A stretch of 64,000 nucleotides of DNA from Tubiluchus corallicola (GCA_030141605.1 JAQGDQ010000185.1:62001-126000); one strand, 5' to 3'. Positions 14,885 through 64,000 are shown, counted from the first letter of the stretch. A program made the numbers and translations. Notes: generated by a model not told the origin, from the sequence alone.

Positions 14885-15430
14885 GAATCGTCCAGAAAAA
14901 AGTTGCCCCAGAATCCAAATTAACCTATAGTCGTGGTAGAAGCATTTGGTAGACCCACATTGTTGGGTAAGCCGGTTTTTCTTCAAAGAACTATAATTTT
15001 TCTTGGAAGATCCCCAGTTTCTAGGACGTTGCTAGTCGTTTTTCTACATGCTGGTCCGAAAATCAGCAAAAATGGCTGTTTTCGAGGTTTTTCGCCCACC
15101 TTTCCTAGAAAAACACGTCATTAAAAAACGTTTCAGTGGCACTTGATTGGGGTCGGAGGAAAACTTAGAGCTCTTTAGAAAGAAGAGAAAGATCCGCGAT
15201 GATGTGAGTCTTTTCTTGCTAATATCTCTGCCAGGACGAAGGGCTACAGGACGGAGGACGAAGCGCATATATATGTATATTGAGGGTTTTGAGGTCCTTC
15301 GTTTGTTGACAGCCGTAGGGCCGTAAAATCCATCCCGGAACATATTATCTTGAATGTATGACTTTACACGGAAGGAAACGCCTCTTTTGGAAAAAATGAA
15401 TACAAAAAATAAAAAAAACTGCAACTTGAC
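14885..15430. other. Unclassified, relatively GC-rich block
   Basis: About 540 bases with higher G+C than the flanks, no clear frame and no recognised motif. The minus-strand frame 15424-15044 is Arg/Lys/Ser-rich and matches nothing I know. It may be an old mobile element. Confidence 0.3.
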
Positions 15431-15699
15431 AGCTGTTGTTGCTGTAGTTACCTAAGTACAGCGCCTCCAGTGAGTTATTGACTCAATCTTCTTCTTTAGT
15501 CACGCTCTTTTCATATTGACACAGTCTTCAATGATTTTGCTTTCATTCTGGCATGTACCCAAGTTTGCAATAGAACTCAAAGTGGTAAAGTCAAAATGGT
15601 TTTAGTTCAAGGTTTCTGATAAGGTGTAATGTGGTGGGTGTGATTGGAGTTAGCTAAGATGATCCAGTAAAATGAAAAGTCACACGAAAGTAAATCATC

Positions 15700-15960
15700 T
15701 GTTTTTCGTTCGTTCGTCCGTCCGTTCGATCGATCGTTTGTTCGGGCGTTAGTTCGTTAGTTTTCGTGTTTCGTTGATTAATTATTTTGTTCAGTCATTC
15801 GTTCAATCGCTATTTTTGCTCTTTCGTTACATGGTTTCGTTTGTTGGTTCTTTTATTTATTCGTTTGTTCTTTCATTCGTTTATTTGTTTTTGTTTGTTC
15901 CTTCATCACTCCGTCTGCTAATCCGTCTTTTGTTTATTGCTTGCTTTCGTCTTTTTCTGA
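15700..15960. repeat. Degenerate TTCG/TTTG tetranucleotide repeat
   Basis: GTTCGTTCGTCCGTCCGTTC and related blocks at 15705-15760 fade into TTCG/TTTG-rich sequence. No gene is supported. Confidence 0.75.
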
Positions 15961-16987
15961 GATGCTTTTCTGTTGCCTTTTTTTAACATAAGCGTTTTAC
16001 GTATCAGAAATTTACTCACATGACCAGAGATATCGCACCATTCGTACAAAAGATAATTCTTTAAATTATAAATCTGTCAGCTTTATTCAACCAAAGTTTG
16101 CAAGTCAATTATTAATTAGTAGCCAAAATTCTCTAGGCAGTATTTAACCAGTGGAGAAATGTAAGCCTATCGCTCGCCTGCATAATCTGCCATTACCTGC
16201 ACTTGCCTAACATAAGAGCAAGTGAAATACTAGATAGCTCTCTGACACTTGTTTATGCAAACAACAACATCTCACACGCAACAAATTGCAGAACAAGGCT
16301 ATTATCCGCATTTTTGTAGCATCGTGACCTAACTGAAGACTCAGAGCCGTGTATAATTGAAGAAGAATCTCTTAGAATCCTTGACACAGTTTTGCCTATC
16401 TCTCATCGAAGCGGCCTGGACTGGCCAAACGGCGAAATGCATAATAAAAGATGAAGCCACTCTTCGTTCATCCCAGATGGCGGCTTGTCATGGCTTCCCT
16501 GGTGTTATCCTCCTCATGGTCTGAACATTGAAAACCACTTAACGTGTTTAAAAGACTTGCAATAGTCTTGTTTTAACTTTGTTAGGTGAGAGTTGGAAAC
16601 TAGTCACAAAACTCACCCGATCCACATATGACCCATAAGTTCGCGACAGTGAACCCAGTTTGATCATATAGGTAATCTTTCAAGATTATAGTGGCCAATA
16701 GTCAGGTGCAGCTAACGGCACTGACCCAATCTAATTTTTACACTGAACTGTTAATAGTATTTTACTTATGATAAAATCTGATATAAAAACCAAAGCACCT
16801 AAACACTTCTTTCTAATCCGAGATTATATGTAGGACTTCACATAACACTGCAAAAGACGTTTTTACTTTTAAAAATAGAATGAACTAACCGTTGAGAAAG
16901 TAACATTGACAAATACTGGCAAACAAGACAGCAAGAACTTTAGTATTTTTGCAAAAGTCAGATATTCATGCAATTAATTGACGCATA

Positions 16988-17215
16988 GTGGTGCGGCACA
17001 ATGGTAGCATGCTCGCTTCCATCGCGTAAGGTCGCGGGTTCAATTCCCGACCGAGTAAAACCAAAAACCAAAAACTTAAAAATGGTACAGCTAGCAGTTC
17101 GACCAAGCACGCTGGTTTATCGAATTAACATGCGGGTAATAATAACCGGAACCACCTCGGAAATACGCATTGAGTTACTCAAGGAGTTATCCCTAAACGA
17201 CATTATTATTATTAT
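16988..17215 (+). mobile_element. tRNA-derived SINE
   Basis: The head at 16988-17060 has a box-A-like ACAATGGTAGCATGC and box-B GGTTCAATTCC (17037-17047), resembling a tRNA-Gly-type head, but the anticodon arm does not fold well. A roughly 140-base unrelated body ends in an ATT tail at 17202-17214. Confidence 0.6.
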
Positions 17216-17993
17216 GTTGTACGATGGCTTATTTGACGCACAAACTGTTCATTATTTTTTCATTATGCTATCATTTGCAATGATTAAATAGTGTCTTGGT
17301 CGAAAAGTTAAAAAAACAACTCTCGAACAACATTCATTTTTTTAGATACACAATTAAAAGTATTGAAATTACCATATAATATACGCGTATAAAAGGCCTT
17401 GTTTAAAAATGCAAAAGAAATTTAAATCATTCTTATCTACCACCAAACAAACCTCGCTGCTAGCATATTTGAAAAAATGACATAAGCTGGCGGACACCAC
17501 GAAGGCACGCATAAAGACCTTCTACAGTTCACCCAGAAGTTCCGCTATTCTATCTCACTTGATCTTTGTGTGAAAACAAATCAGCGGATCAATTAGCGAT
17601 GATTATAAAGTGCTTACATGCCTTTAAATTACAAGTTAGACCTCAATATGCGTTAAGTACTATATAAAAATTACTAATTTAATTACAGATAAGTATGAAA
17701 TTCTGGGAGGCTGAGAGTGCATAGTAGGTACAAGGCTGGTTATTTAGCTTATAAAGCTCAATTTGTGCTTATTAGAATAATATCCCATTGTCCGGGAGGG
17801 GGAGGTAACTAGGCGAGACGAAGGTTATTCTTCTACCATTAGTAATTGGTTTTCATTAAGTATTGGGCAAATAATGGCATTAATAGTAATTAATAATAAC
17901 ATTAATTGTAGTTGATAATAGAAAAACTGCAACTGCAATAAAGTTTGCTTCAGCACCTGAGGAATGAATGTTTATAATCACACGATAAACGGA

Positions 17994-18169
17994 TGACGTC
18001 ATTTATCATTCAAAATGAGCGCGCCTAAGCGTGAAATGATCGCCATTTTAAATTGATTTTACTAATTACACGAGGCGCTTATCACAATTTTTCTGCTGAA
18101 AGTTTCTAATATTATTCTCAGATATTAAAATAAGCTTAGCGTCCTGAGAGCCTTGGCTTTTCCTTTAAT
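17994..18169 (-). mobile_element. MITE-like family member, inverted
   Basis: On the minus strand TTAAAGGAAAAGCCAAGG opens the element, and AGGCGCGCTCATTTT with ATGACGTCAT closes the recognisable part. It is assigned by shared landmarks only. Confidence 0.35.
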
Positions 18170-18417
18170 GAAAACGGAATTAGACCGAAAATCACGCTCC
18201 TCAACATTTCAATTTTAATTTCGTGTTTGTACTTGAACAGACAGCTGCTTTGGCATTGTTTATTAGTCCGTTTTCTCTTGTTTCGTGTTTGTGAATTGAG
18301 ATTTATAGCATCGTATATTGCAAGGCAGATGTTTCTAGAACAAACGAATTAATTGACTCTCTCAGTCAGCTAGTGATCCATGACATTTTAAAAGTCTTAT
18401 TCAAGTTGAAATAATGT

Positions 18418-18484
18418 ACGTGTGTGTGCGTTGTGTGTGAGTGCACATGTGTGCATGTGCCTGCGCGCGTGTTTGCTCGCGTGG
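18418..18484. repeat. TG/CG-rich alternating purine-pyrimidine tract
   Basis: Mostly alternating GT, GC and AC steps for about 65 bases, a composition able to adopt Z-DNA. Confidence 0.6.
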
Positions 18485-19162
18485 TAGATAGGTAGCAAAT
18501 TAGATAGTAAGGCAACACGTTCATGCGAAGTAATTAAGATACAAATCAGTGAGGACATACGTGACTGAAAGTGAATAAAATACCAGCAACAAGCAAAGAG
18601 GAAACTGTCTTCACAGCGGCATTCACAATGTAGCCTATATGCTTATTCGCGGTTAATTATGTGGAACAGCTAATCTTAGAGTACCCAGAGTACAAGCCAT
18701 ACCTGGTGCGTGTTTCTCAAGAAAAAACATTCTTTGCAGGCTGATTCTTCAGAAATTTTTAGGCATTAGGATTTTTAGTGTTTTATTCGTTGCGTGGCAC
18801 TCATATGGCTTTTTTCATAAGTGTTTGCGGCTCGTTCAACAATCGTCGCTTAGCTTTAGCAGAATTTCTAAGAGGCGGCACTTCAAATGTCCAAAACGGA
18901 AGGTTTTTCGTCTCACAGAAACTTAACCAGCTTCAACTTGTGCAGGGTTGTTGCACCTAAAAGGAAATTTCGTTTGTCCGTTCTCTCTTTTGATTTCGTT
19001 ATTAGGTCGAACGAATAAATTTTGCACAGATATACGGCTACTTACAGATTTTTATTTCTTTAAGCATATCATTTATCATCCAGCTTGTATCATGACTTTT
19101 TTGACGATTGAGAATGGCGGGCGTAGCCAGGTTCTAAAGTTAAGCGGATTATTATTTTTATA

Positions 19163-19860
19163 AGTCTTTTATTTGCACACATATACAAACTATACTACAG
19201 TATGTACAAGTGTTGCCCTCTATTTGTAGTGCAAAAATACTGTACATTAAATACATCTAACCAGAAGTTAAATATCATCAATTTATCTAACAATATCTAT
19301 ATCAGCATAACAATTTGGCCTTCCTATTTAGACAAAATTATTTACAAAGTTTTTACATTAAACTAGGCCATTGCTAAATTGAAAAATGCTTTTAAAATTT
19401 CTCTATTGCGTTCGCGTATAATATGATTTATATCTAATGTTAGTAATTTATCTGTTAAGGCATTTCTTTTGGTTGTATCGACTAGATGGCATTCAAACAA
19501 TAAATGATGCGGGGTTTGCCTACCATTCATACATTCGCATATATCAGCATCTGCACATCCAATACGGTACAAAAGTTCTTTGAAATTACCTTATCAAGCT
19601 AAAACGCTAAATGCAAATCTTTCTGTTTTTTCTCTTAGACTGATGGGAAAGTTAGGGGGAGGAAGCACATAAGAAGGCGCTGTGACGTATACCAAACAAT
19701 TTTTTGCGCATTGGTTATAAATTTTAATTTTGTGTTTATAATCAAGATACGCAGAAGACGCAGTTTTAAGGGAAGTACATAATCGACTGTAGGTCTATTA
19801 AAAGGCAATCGTTTGACAAAAATATGTTATAATAATTAGATTTGGGGCAACTTGATCCTT
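19163..19860 (-). mobile_element. LINE 3' fragment
   Basis: The minus strand encodes a short Cys/His-type C-terminal piece (DADICECMNGRQTPHHLLFE, then a stop at 19363) like the end of LINE ORF2, followed by about 200 bases of AT-rich 3' UTR ending AATAAAAGACTT. The 5' limit is uncertain and nothing upstream reads as reverse transcriptase. Confidence 0.6.
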
Positions 19861-20874
19861 GGTTCAATCAGTCAACCTTGACAAATGAGTTGCTTAAATG
19901 TACGTTCATTTCAAAAACGCGAGAGGCAGGTTGGTCAAATAAAATAATGACTACATTGTTGAAAAGGGGCCAATTTTGAAAAATATGCTCGGTGAGCAGT
20001 TGCTGCTTTGCTCCCCTATTAGCTACGCAACTACAAGGGAGAGATGCTTCAGTTAGTTACCATTGCGAGAGCTTTATCGAAGGCCACTTTTCCAGTTGCA
20101 AGGCCTAACATATGTTACCTAAGTCATGAAAATGCCTTCAGTGGCATAGCTGTTGGGACAGTTAATTTGCAAATGAATATAAAACTTACGCTAACGCTAA
20201 GGTGATTTACACCACCCACTGACAAGTCCTGCTGAAAATTAGTACTACTACCAGGACAATAAGTTTAGTAGTCCATTATGTCATGTAGTCCACGTTGTCA
20301 CCCGTTCCGATAAAAAAAGTATTTTTCTGGTGACTATATTATAACTGCTAGTCAATTTCAAGAAACGCCATGATCATTTAATAAGGGTTAGTAATTGGAC
20401 GTTTATAATAATGAATCTAGTAACTCAATTATAGCCGAAATTACGAAATTTTATCTAAGTATTACTGCAGAATCCTAATCTACGATATCAGCCTTTGGAG
20501 TAGATTAAAAGTTAAACGTCATATTAAATAACGCGAGTGCACTTCGAGGAATGTCTGGTCCTAAATTGTTTAGATGTAATTTCGAAATTTCTGACGTGGC
20601 ACGTTTGCTCACATCATTATAGTTTAATATCAGTTTCGTCTCTAAATGTGACCTTCACGTCAATGGGATAATTTAGTTGTGGTTAGTGTCTTAAATTTCT
20701 TTGATGTGGTGTCGAAAAAGTAAAAAGCGCAAAATTCTGCTGCCAGATCGATCACATCAATTTATAACGTTTTATTTGTAAAAAAGGTAGGTGATAATTA
20801 GTTTCATTACTGTTATTATAGTTTATCCTAAGGCTTTCGTATGGTAACTATTTTTAAGAATAATAATAGTAAAA

Positions 20875-21016
20875 AATATGGTTACTGTTGTTGCTGTCGA
20901 TGTTGTTATTGTTGCTGTTGCTGTTGTCGATGCCGGTTTTGCTACTACTGCTGTTGTTGTTGCTACTGTTGATGCAGTTGATATTCTTGTTGTTATTGTT
21001 GTTGTTACTGCTGCTA
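20875..21016. repeat. Cryptic TTG/CTG trinucleotide repeat
   Basis: Imperfect GTTGCTGTT-type triplets. The Thr-rich frame on the minus strand is an artefact. Confidence 0.8.
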
Positions 21017-21619
21017 TTACAAGATTGAGCTTCAATAATTGACGCTCGTTCAGTTAAAATTTATCATCGTTCCACTGGCTGCGAAATCTGTGTACTAGAA
21101 TTAATTAGATTTCTAATTTTCCTCAATTAACAACAGCAAGTTTATGACTCATTACCGCCTGATTTATTGCATAGTTGGACTTCGAAAATGAAAATGAGTG
21201 AGTATTAGCGTTGACCATTTAAAAAATTCGTTGAATTTGTTGATCACCCACGATGGTTGTTTGCAAAAGTCGGTAAACGAGTGTCAATACATCATTTCAG
21301 TCGATTTCTTTTATTAGAACTGCCAAATTGCATTGCAAAAGTAATTCGCTTTTTAACTAATTAGTATTTTTGGCAATTTGGTGATTAGTCGAGTCTTTCT
21401 CAGAACTTAATTTGTTCGAAAAATGTAGAAAGTTGATAAAAATTAATTCAAACATATCAAAAGTAATATTTCTGGTGGAAATAATGTTTCCGCTTGTTTT
21501 TTTTTCGCCAGCTCGTGAATAGTGACTGATTCTTCATCCTTAATAACAGAAAAGACATTGATTAATTAACTAACATTTCGTAAACTAAATTTTACTTTCC
21601 TAGTCCAGTTTGATTACCA

Positions 21620-21915
21620 GTCAGTCGGTCGGTCGGTCGGTTGGTCGGTCGGTCGGTCGGTCGGTTGGTCAGTCACTCAGTCAGTCAGTCGGTCGGTCGG
21701 TCGGTCGGTCGGTCGGTCGGTCGGTCGGTCGGTCGGTCGGTCGGTCGGTCGGTCGGTCAGTCAGTCAGTCAGTCAGTCAGTCAGCTAGTCAGTCAGCCAG
21801 TTAGTCAGTCGGTCGGTCGGTCGGTCCGTCGGTCCGTCGGTCAGTCAGTCAGTCAGTCAGTCAGTCAGTCAGTCAGTCAGTCAGTCAGTCAGTCAGTCAG
21901 TCAGTCAGTCAGTCA

Positions 21916-21948
<33 letters not shown>

Positions 21949-22020
21949 ACAGTCATTCAGCCTATCAGACAGTTAGTCAATTAGTCAGCCAGGCAGTCGA
22001 TCAGTCTGTCTTGTCAACAG
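21620..22020. repeat. GGTC/AGTC tetranucleotide array
   Basis: About 400 bases alternating between blocks of GGTC (21625-21670, 21690-21757, 21808-21842) and AGTC (21758-21800, 21843-21935), decaying at the right edge. Variants are grouped in blocks rather than mixed. Confidence 0.95.
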
Positions 22021-22916
22021 TTACTCAGTCAGTTGGTAAAGGAGCAAGGGAGATTTATCACCCTCTTAAAGCATTTTGTCAGAGTTGGATGTTAGCGTTT
22101 AAACGTAGGTGTTGTAAAGCAACATAGCTGCTATAAAAACCTAAATTTGTCTGAGGATGCAAGCTAAACTGTTGATTTTTGCATAAACTACTTAGAAATG
22201 AATTTGCAGGATGGGCTGGAGCAAAGTTTTTCTTCTTTTTTATCATCCCCGGATTAGAGTATCTACACGTGAAGATCTCATCTATACGTATCGAGAACTT
22301 CTTTGTTGTCTATCCATATAAGACTGAGTCCTTCAAATAGAATCCTATTTCTCCTCGTGTATCGTTTCATTCGTGTTTTTTCCTTTTCGAATCTGTGTTA
22401 GGGAGCTGTTAGAAATTCGAACTCTCATTAGTACTTTTAGTTAGCTGAACTAAGTTGAAAAAATACTCTAACCTTATTAGCCGAAAGACAGTCAGTTTTT
22501 CGCAAATTTATTGGCAAGTCTGACACGGTTAACAGTGTTAATCACGGTTAATCACGTAAGCGAACCCGGCTCACACCGACTTAGGCTATCCTAAGAAACA
22601 GAATTTATTTACCTCGGTTCCATGGACATTACCTTGATACGCGATTCCCGCAGAGATATCTTTTTATCACCACAGCGACTTGGCGAATAAACGCGATGCT
22701 TTTTCACAATCTAAACGAGTCGTAAATATATTGAATAATTGAATTGCAACTGGTATTTGTATTAAATGTACTTCGCTGTAGGATGATTTTTTTACTTTTT
22801 TCTGGTTACTCTATAAGAATTAGAGACTCAATTGTCACATCTAAGCAGACAGCAATTTTCTTACATATATGGACTTACATACTACCTATCAAACAATTAA
22901 TGAACCAGTAACAGTT

Positions 22917-22949
22917 TTGTGTTGTTGTTGTTGTTGTTGTTGCTGCTGT

Positions 22950-22981
<32 letters not shown>

Positions 22982-23030
22982 TGTTGTTATTGTTGTTGCT
23001 GTTGTTGCTGCTGCTGCTGCTGGTGGTGGT
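22917..23030. repeat. TTG/CTG trinucleotide repeat
   Basis: GTT and GCT triplets for about 110 bases. The Cys-rich frame is an artefact. Confidence 0.9.
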
Positions 23031-23214
23031 ATTCTAATTACCATGCTAGGCTTCTACGATTGCAGGTTCTTTGAGGTGGACTCTCAATGCAGAATTTTTT
23101 CTAAGCAGAAAGTAAACACTAAATAAAGTGGTTTCAGTTAAATATTGTCTAGAAAGCTCTTCTAGCTTCTAACATGTATAACTGCGACTCACGGAACTAT
23201 CATTGCTATTATCT

Positions 23215-23290
23215 GGACCCATAGCCAAATAGAAAGTCATCAATTACGAACCAGATGGTCTCGAGTTCAAATCCTGACTACTCCACAATT
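23215..23290 (+). mobile_element. tRNA-like SINE remnant
   Basis: GAGTTCAAATCCTGAC is a good box B, with a weak upstream half (CATAGCCAAATAGAAAGTCA). It is probably a decayed tRNA-derived element. Confidence 0.35.
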
Positions 23291-23789
23291 TTTCAGCGTC
23301 TCCTTTCTTTCAACTCATTACCCGCAATGGGTAATAATTGTTTAGTTGTACAATAAACGACAATAGTTTATGAACATTCTGGCATTCACAGTCGTAATCC
23401 AATTAACATCTAGGACTATTCCTTTAGCGGCTAACACGCAGAAACATATACCACTCAAGAAACTGTTTTGATGGCAGGCTACTTTTAAAGCACGAGAAAA
23501 CCCTCTACTTAAATAAAGCTTAAAAAATTCGTCTCGAAATTTTACGTACTACCTTTTCGTATGCATGGCTTGCACAGGCCGTAACGCTGTGTAAAACGTA
23601 TAAATTTAAACTCCTGACATGACCGTTAGGCGCAGCCATTTTAATGGTAGGTCATTTGAAACAAGTTTTGATAACATTAAGTAAAGTTTGAAAAAATAAT
23701 CAGAGCATTCGTAGCATACATGTTGCTAATTAAGTAAAATTTTAAATTACTGTATCTTGTCAATAAGATTAAAAATACGTTTTTGGCTA

Positions 23790-24149
23790 GTTAGTGGCGC
23801 ACCCAGGAGGGTGAGTAACCTACATTTTACCAATTGGCACAAACATTTTAAATTATTAGTCTAGTTACGTAAGCCTTTCCAGCAGGTAATGCTAAGTAAT
23901 GTAGATTTGCACGGATATTTTTTTGGGTCATAATTTAACATTGCCCTTTCTTCTCCTGGTTTACGTGGCGTAGTGACGTCATGTAATGGCGCCGTCGGAA
24001 CAGTATTGCGGGAGATTTAAAATGAAAACAAACGAAAATTCCTTTCAACGCGAATATGATATGTGCATAAACTTGCTGCAAAGTAGTATAATTTTATAAG
24101 GCGATTTTTCTGAAACCTACTTCAGGTGCCCCGTTTCTTGTCCTTTAAG
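23790..24149 (-). mobile_element. MITE-like family member, inverted
   Basis: On the minus strand CTTAAAGGACAAGAAACGGG is the end, with GGCGCCATTACATGACGTCA further in. The other end is not clear. Confidence 0.35.
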
Positions 24150-25451
24150 CGAGGTCTAGTCAATGAGGTTGTTCGAGTCATTAAATCTTTCCATGAATCC
24201 TGCACTAAAGCGCACAGGTGAGTTTTGCCAAATAATTATATGACACAGAGAGAAGAAATTTTACTCTTTTTGTACTGAAAGGATTATTAGTTCTGTCTTT
24301 TTGAAATACTGACTGATTAAACGTGGAATTTTGCGAAGGCGCTCAAAACATCGAGAAAAGCAGCTACCCTGCTGTGACTGAATATAAACGATTAGTCCTC
24401 TGGCTTCATAAAAGTGTGTCCTACTGGCTGCTGGTTATCTCACTATTGTTGGAAATATGTCTATTTGGTGGCTGTAAGGGGATAATGTTTTGTAGCCAAT
24501 GTCAGGAAAAAGATCTACACGATTCTGGCTGGCTGAAATGCGAGATGTAATTTTGCAGTACAAGAGTGACACAATGCTTCTATTGTATGAGTCTTCTAAG
24601 CAAAGGTTTAACAGCTCAAACTATATTTGGCTGATTAATTGTTATTTAATTTGGTTAAGTGTGCCTGGCGCGGCTAACTGATATAACAGTAATTCAGGCG
24701 CTTCATTGGTTAAATTGTGCCATTGTCTGCAGTACTGTTGTACATAGTATAAATGTAGTCAAACTGCTGCAGTTAAAACATAAGCTGAAATATTTTTGTT
24801 CTGTGTGTACAGTGTGAGGTGTGAATATAATGTTGGAGAAAAAACATAGGATGTCTACCACTCGGAGTAGGCTACAAGTAATACTGTTGTCTTGATGGTC
24901 GAGGGGCTCGGCCTAAACCGCTACTCGTCTGATGTTGTTTTTGTTTCAAGAGTCCGCTGTTACGTAAAGCATCTTCACGCATCATTAATTTGCTACATGT
25001 TTATTACCCCGCAACTACAATAAGCAAGATGCATGGAACACAGGACGTTTGCTTTGATACTGTCTTCTAAATCTAAACACTATTACTGGATTAATCTGGA
25101 GATCTGTCAGTCTACAAATTCTTCGCAAATGGTACAAACTAACCCGATGACATTATATGGTTTTTCGCTCACTCGGTTTCTTCTAGTTTTCCACACTAAT
25201 ACGTCGCTTGAATATCAGATCAACCGCTGAGTTGAATGTTGTTGGTATATTGAAATTCAGGAGAAACCGCCATGAATCGCCGGGGGATGGGCTATACGAA
25301 AACTAATTCAAAGTTAATTGATAGTAATTATGGCTCGATATCAGGCTAATTAGTTTCCAAGCAAAACATTTTATAGGGCAGCCACTCAAGGAAAAAGTTA
25401 ATGCAGTTAAAATATCGTTGCTTAAATTTTTGGATTTTAGTTAGCTTGTAA

Positions 25452-25866
<415 letters not shown>

Positions 25867-26885
25867 TATAGCTTATCCGATCTGCCAAGCCTATAGTAAC
25901 ACACCAACTTTAAAATCAAAATATAATGAAAAAGTATTAAGAAACTGTTCGTTCAAAATAGGTTTTTGTTGAAATATACATAAATAGAAGGAATAAATAA
26001 GAAAATTTTCATTTAAAAAGATCTCTGTTCAAGAATTATGAAAAAAACGACTTCAAAATGTTAGCATTTGTTTAGTTTGATATATTTAGAAGTCTCACGC
26101 ACGTCATAGTCCATTCTTTTTCTTATGTAAGTGTTTAATTTCATTAAAATTCTTAGCTGAAATTCTTAGCTGGAAGCTACATACTCATCAGAAGTATGAG
26201 TGTTGGTTGCAGCAGCTCACACAAGTTGTTATCGACTCAGCTGTTCACTCATTAGAAGCTATCAAAGTTATCTGTTTAGTGGCGACTCGTGTATAGATGC
26301 TGTGGCACTGCGGCACCCCCTGTATTCACTCATTATTATCGAATATTATTAATATTCAATATAATAAGTCTTTTTTCTTTCGTTCTTTTTTACACTTGCA
26401 CGGAACCGGAGCACGTGAGGGAAGTACTATTTGCTTCACAGCCCAAGCAACGTGGTGTATGGCTGTTGTGGGCATGCGGCCATGCCCACATGTCAGAGAT
26501 AACACGCTGTATGCTATCGTCTGCTGCTAGGTAGAAAAATGCTTCGTCTATCACAGTAACAATTGCCACGTGCTTACCATGTACCGTCATATTCTTTGAT
26601 GTGATAAAATGTAAACTTAGCGTGGGTGCTTAAAACATAAATTATTTAACAATGAACGCTTTGCATCCCCAAGAAATACGTTTTGTGACTGTAAGTGAAC
26701 TACAATAGCTTAATTTTTACAATTACAGTTGTCTCTCCACGAGAAAGTTGCAGTTAAGAAAAGTTGAAGTTAAGAACACCCGATCTTCAAATATAACTGC
26801 AACATTAAAATTATATTAAAAGAAGCAATGGGTTTGCTGTATTACATACCAACATACGGAAGTAGAACATTGTACCATATACCAA

Positions 26886-27490
26886 TTTTATTTTGTTTAT
26901 TTTATTTTATTCTTTATTTCACCTCGTAAGCAAAGTCCTAAGCCATAAAAATAAACAATAATTACTAAAAAAACTAATTATAAAAACATAAACCTACAAT
27001 TTACAGAAAATAAAAAGAGAAAGTAGTTAAAATATTTACATAAATGACATACATTAAAATTTCATTCCAATGGGCAAAAATTTTGGAGCATATAAAACAT
27101 CACTATTGTAAATTACATACATACTTTAAGAAACCATTAGAAGGGTCTAAAACACGGCAACTAAGATTATATATACATTTATGCGAAATAACTTAAAAAT
27201 AATTAATATCGTTTTTTTACACAGAATGTAGAGAGCTCGAGTACCATATCTATGTTTGAAGAATTTTACCATAGCTTATTAAAGTTATGGAAGTCATATT
27301 TAGTGCAGAGATTGCAACAATAAAATGACGAACATCGGTTGTACAATAAGAAAAAATGCCTTACGTGGGTGTTTGCTGTGATATAAAATAAGCGAAGTTG
27401 ATTAAGAATATCATCCTCAACTTTTCCGTTATCTGACAACATGTGACCAACATACTTAACGTGCTGTAAATTAACGTGCAGCTCAATTTT
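26886..27490 (-). mobile_element. LINE reverse-transcriptase fragment abutting channel exon 1
   Basis: The minus strand reads VKYVGHMLSDNGKVEDDIL followed by NQLRLFYITANTHVRHFF, the thumb-region motif (KYLGH...DDI...R..Y...N...R) of LINE reverse transcriptases. The rest is an AT-rich 3' end finishing in AATAAA-rich tail sequence near 26890. It stops roughly 100 bases before the channel ATG, so it forms part of the channel's upstream DNA. Confidence 0.65.
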
Positions 27491-27539
27491 ACAAGATTTT
27501 GTTTTTTCTCCACAGTTGGCGGCGAGAGCTGCTGCTGCG

Positions 27540-27586
27540 ATGAACGAGGACAAATGTGACAGCTGACCTCAGCTTATGACGTTACA

Positions 27587-27590
<4 letters not shown>
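27540..27590 (+). promoter_or_regulatory. Two upstream open reading frames before the channel start
   Basis: An ATG at 27540 opens an 8-codon frame ending TGA at 27564-27566. A second ATG at 27576 opens a 4-codon frame whose TGA (27588-27590) overlaps the channel ATG as ATGA. If both lie in the mature leader they would be expected to damp translation. A pyrimidine-rich acceptor-like stretch ending CACAG at 27511-27515 suggests the 5' UTR exon may begin at 27516. Confidence 0.4.
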
Positions 27591-63970
<36,380 letters not shown>

Positions 63971-64000
63971 GGACTTTGGTACAGAGTAAACTCAAAATCG

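Larger units (their letters stand above)
10960..21619. other. Intergenic, repeats only
   Basis: Holds pyrimidine microsatellites, the degenerate tandem repeat near 11.5-11.9 kb, tRNA-like heads, the block at 14885 and a LINE 3' fragment. No exon could be supported on either strand between them. Confidence 0.5.

Noticed and set aside
16988-17060. Functional tRNA-Gly gene
   Set aside because: Box A and B are present, but the anticodon arm and acceptor stem do not pair, and a SINE-like body with ATT tail follows.
21620-22020. CRISPR-like look of repeated units
   Set aside because: Units are contiguous tetranucleotides without spacers, in a eukaryotic genome.
26467-26490. Perfect palindrome TGTGGGCATG/CATGCCCACA as a regulatory site
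   Set aside because: The arms are only 10 bases with no neighbouring gene element; chance or a small foldback is enough to explain it.

Overview
The window is eukaryotic, AT-rich animal DNA. It has long introns, spliced coding exons with GT-AG boundaries, non-LTR retrotransposon remnants, Pol III-derived repeats and very many microsatellites. The ligand-gated ion channel gene points to a metazoan, most likely a marine invertebrate. The lineage cannot be fixed from this sequence alone.

Two genes can be supported. (1) A plus-strand Cys-loop chloride-channel subunit of the glutamate/glycine receptor type is encoded by nine exons between 27587 and 63970. The exons join in phase at every junction to give a complete 425-residue protein: signal peptide, extracellular ligand-binding domain with Cys-loop and second loop-C disulfide, a PAR anion-selectivity motif before M2, M1-M4, and a stop right after M4. 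(2) Inside its seventh intron (48534-59220), on the opposite strand, lies an intact gene for a secreted protein of about 589 residues with a CBM2-like domain, a Ser/Thr linker and a glycoside hydrolase family 8 catalytic domain. It has its own TATA box, a 5' intron whose removal appears to create the start codon, and a downstream AATAAA.

Layout. 1-26.9 kb: no convincing gene; microsatellites (including about 490 bp of TAG triplets), polypyrimidine tracts, a degenerate tandem repeat at 11.5-11.9 kb, tRNA-like SINE heads and a LINE 3' fragment. 26.9-27.5 kb: an antisense LINE reverse-transcriptase fragment abutting the first channel exon. 27.6-64 kb: the channel gene. Intron 1 holds a 5'-truncated, frameshifted antisense LINE of about 3.4 kb. 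Intron 3 holds a near-perfect 33-bp-arm hairpin and intron 6 a 5S rRNA-derived element. Intron 7 holds the nested hydrolase gene, and intron 8 a degenerate GAGCTC minisatellite.

The two genes have no evident functional link. One is a neuronal/muscle-type membrane channel and the other a secreted polysaccharide hydrolase. Their relation is positional (nested, antiparallel). The most notable item is the GH8 gene: a family best known from bacteria, here in an animal-type locus with eukaryotic gene structure.
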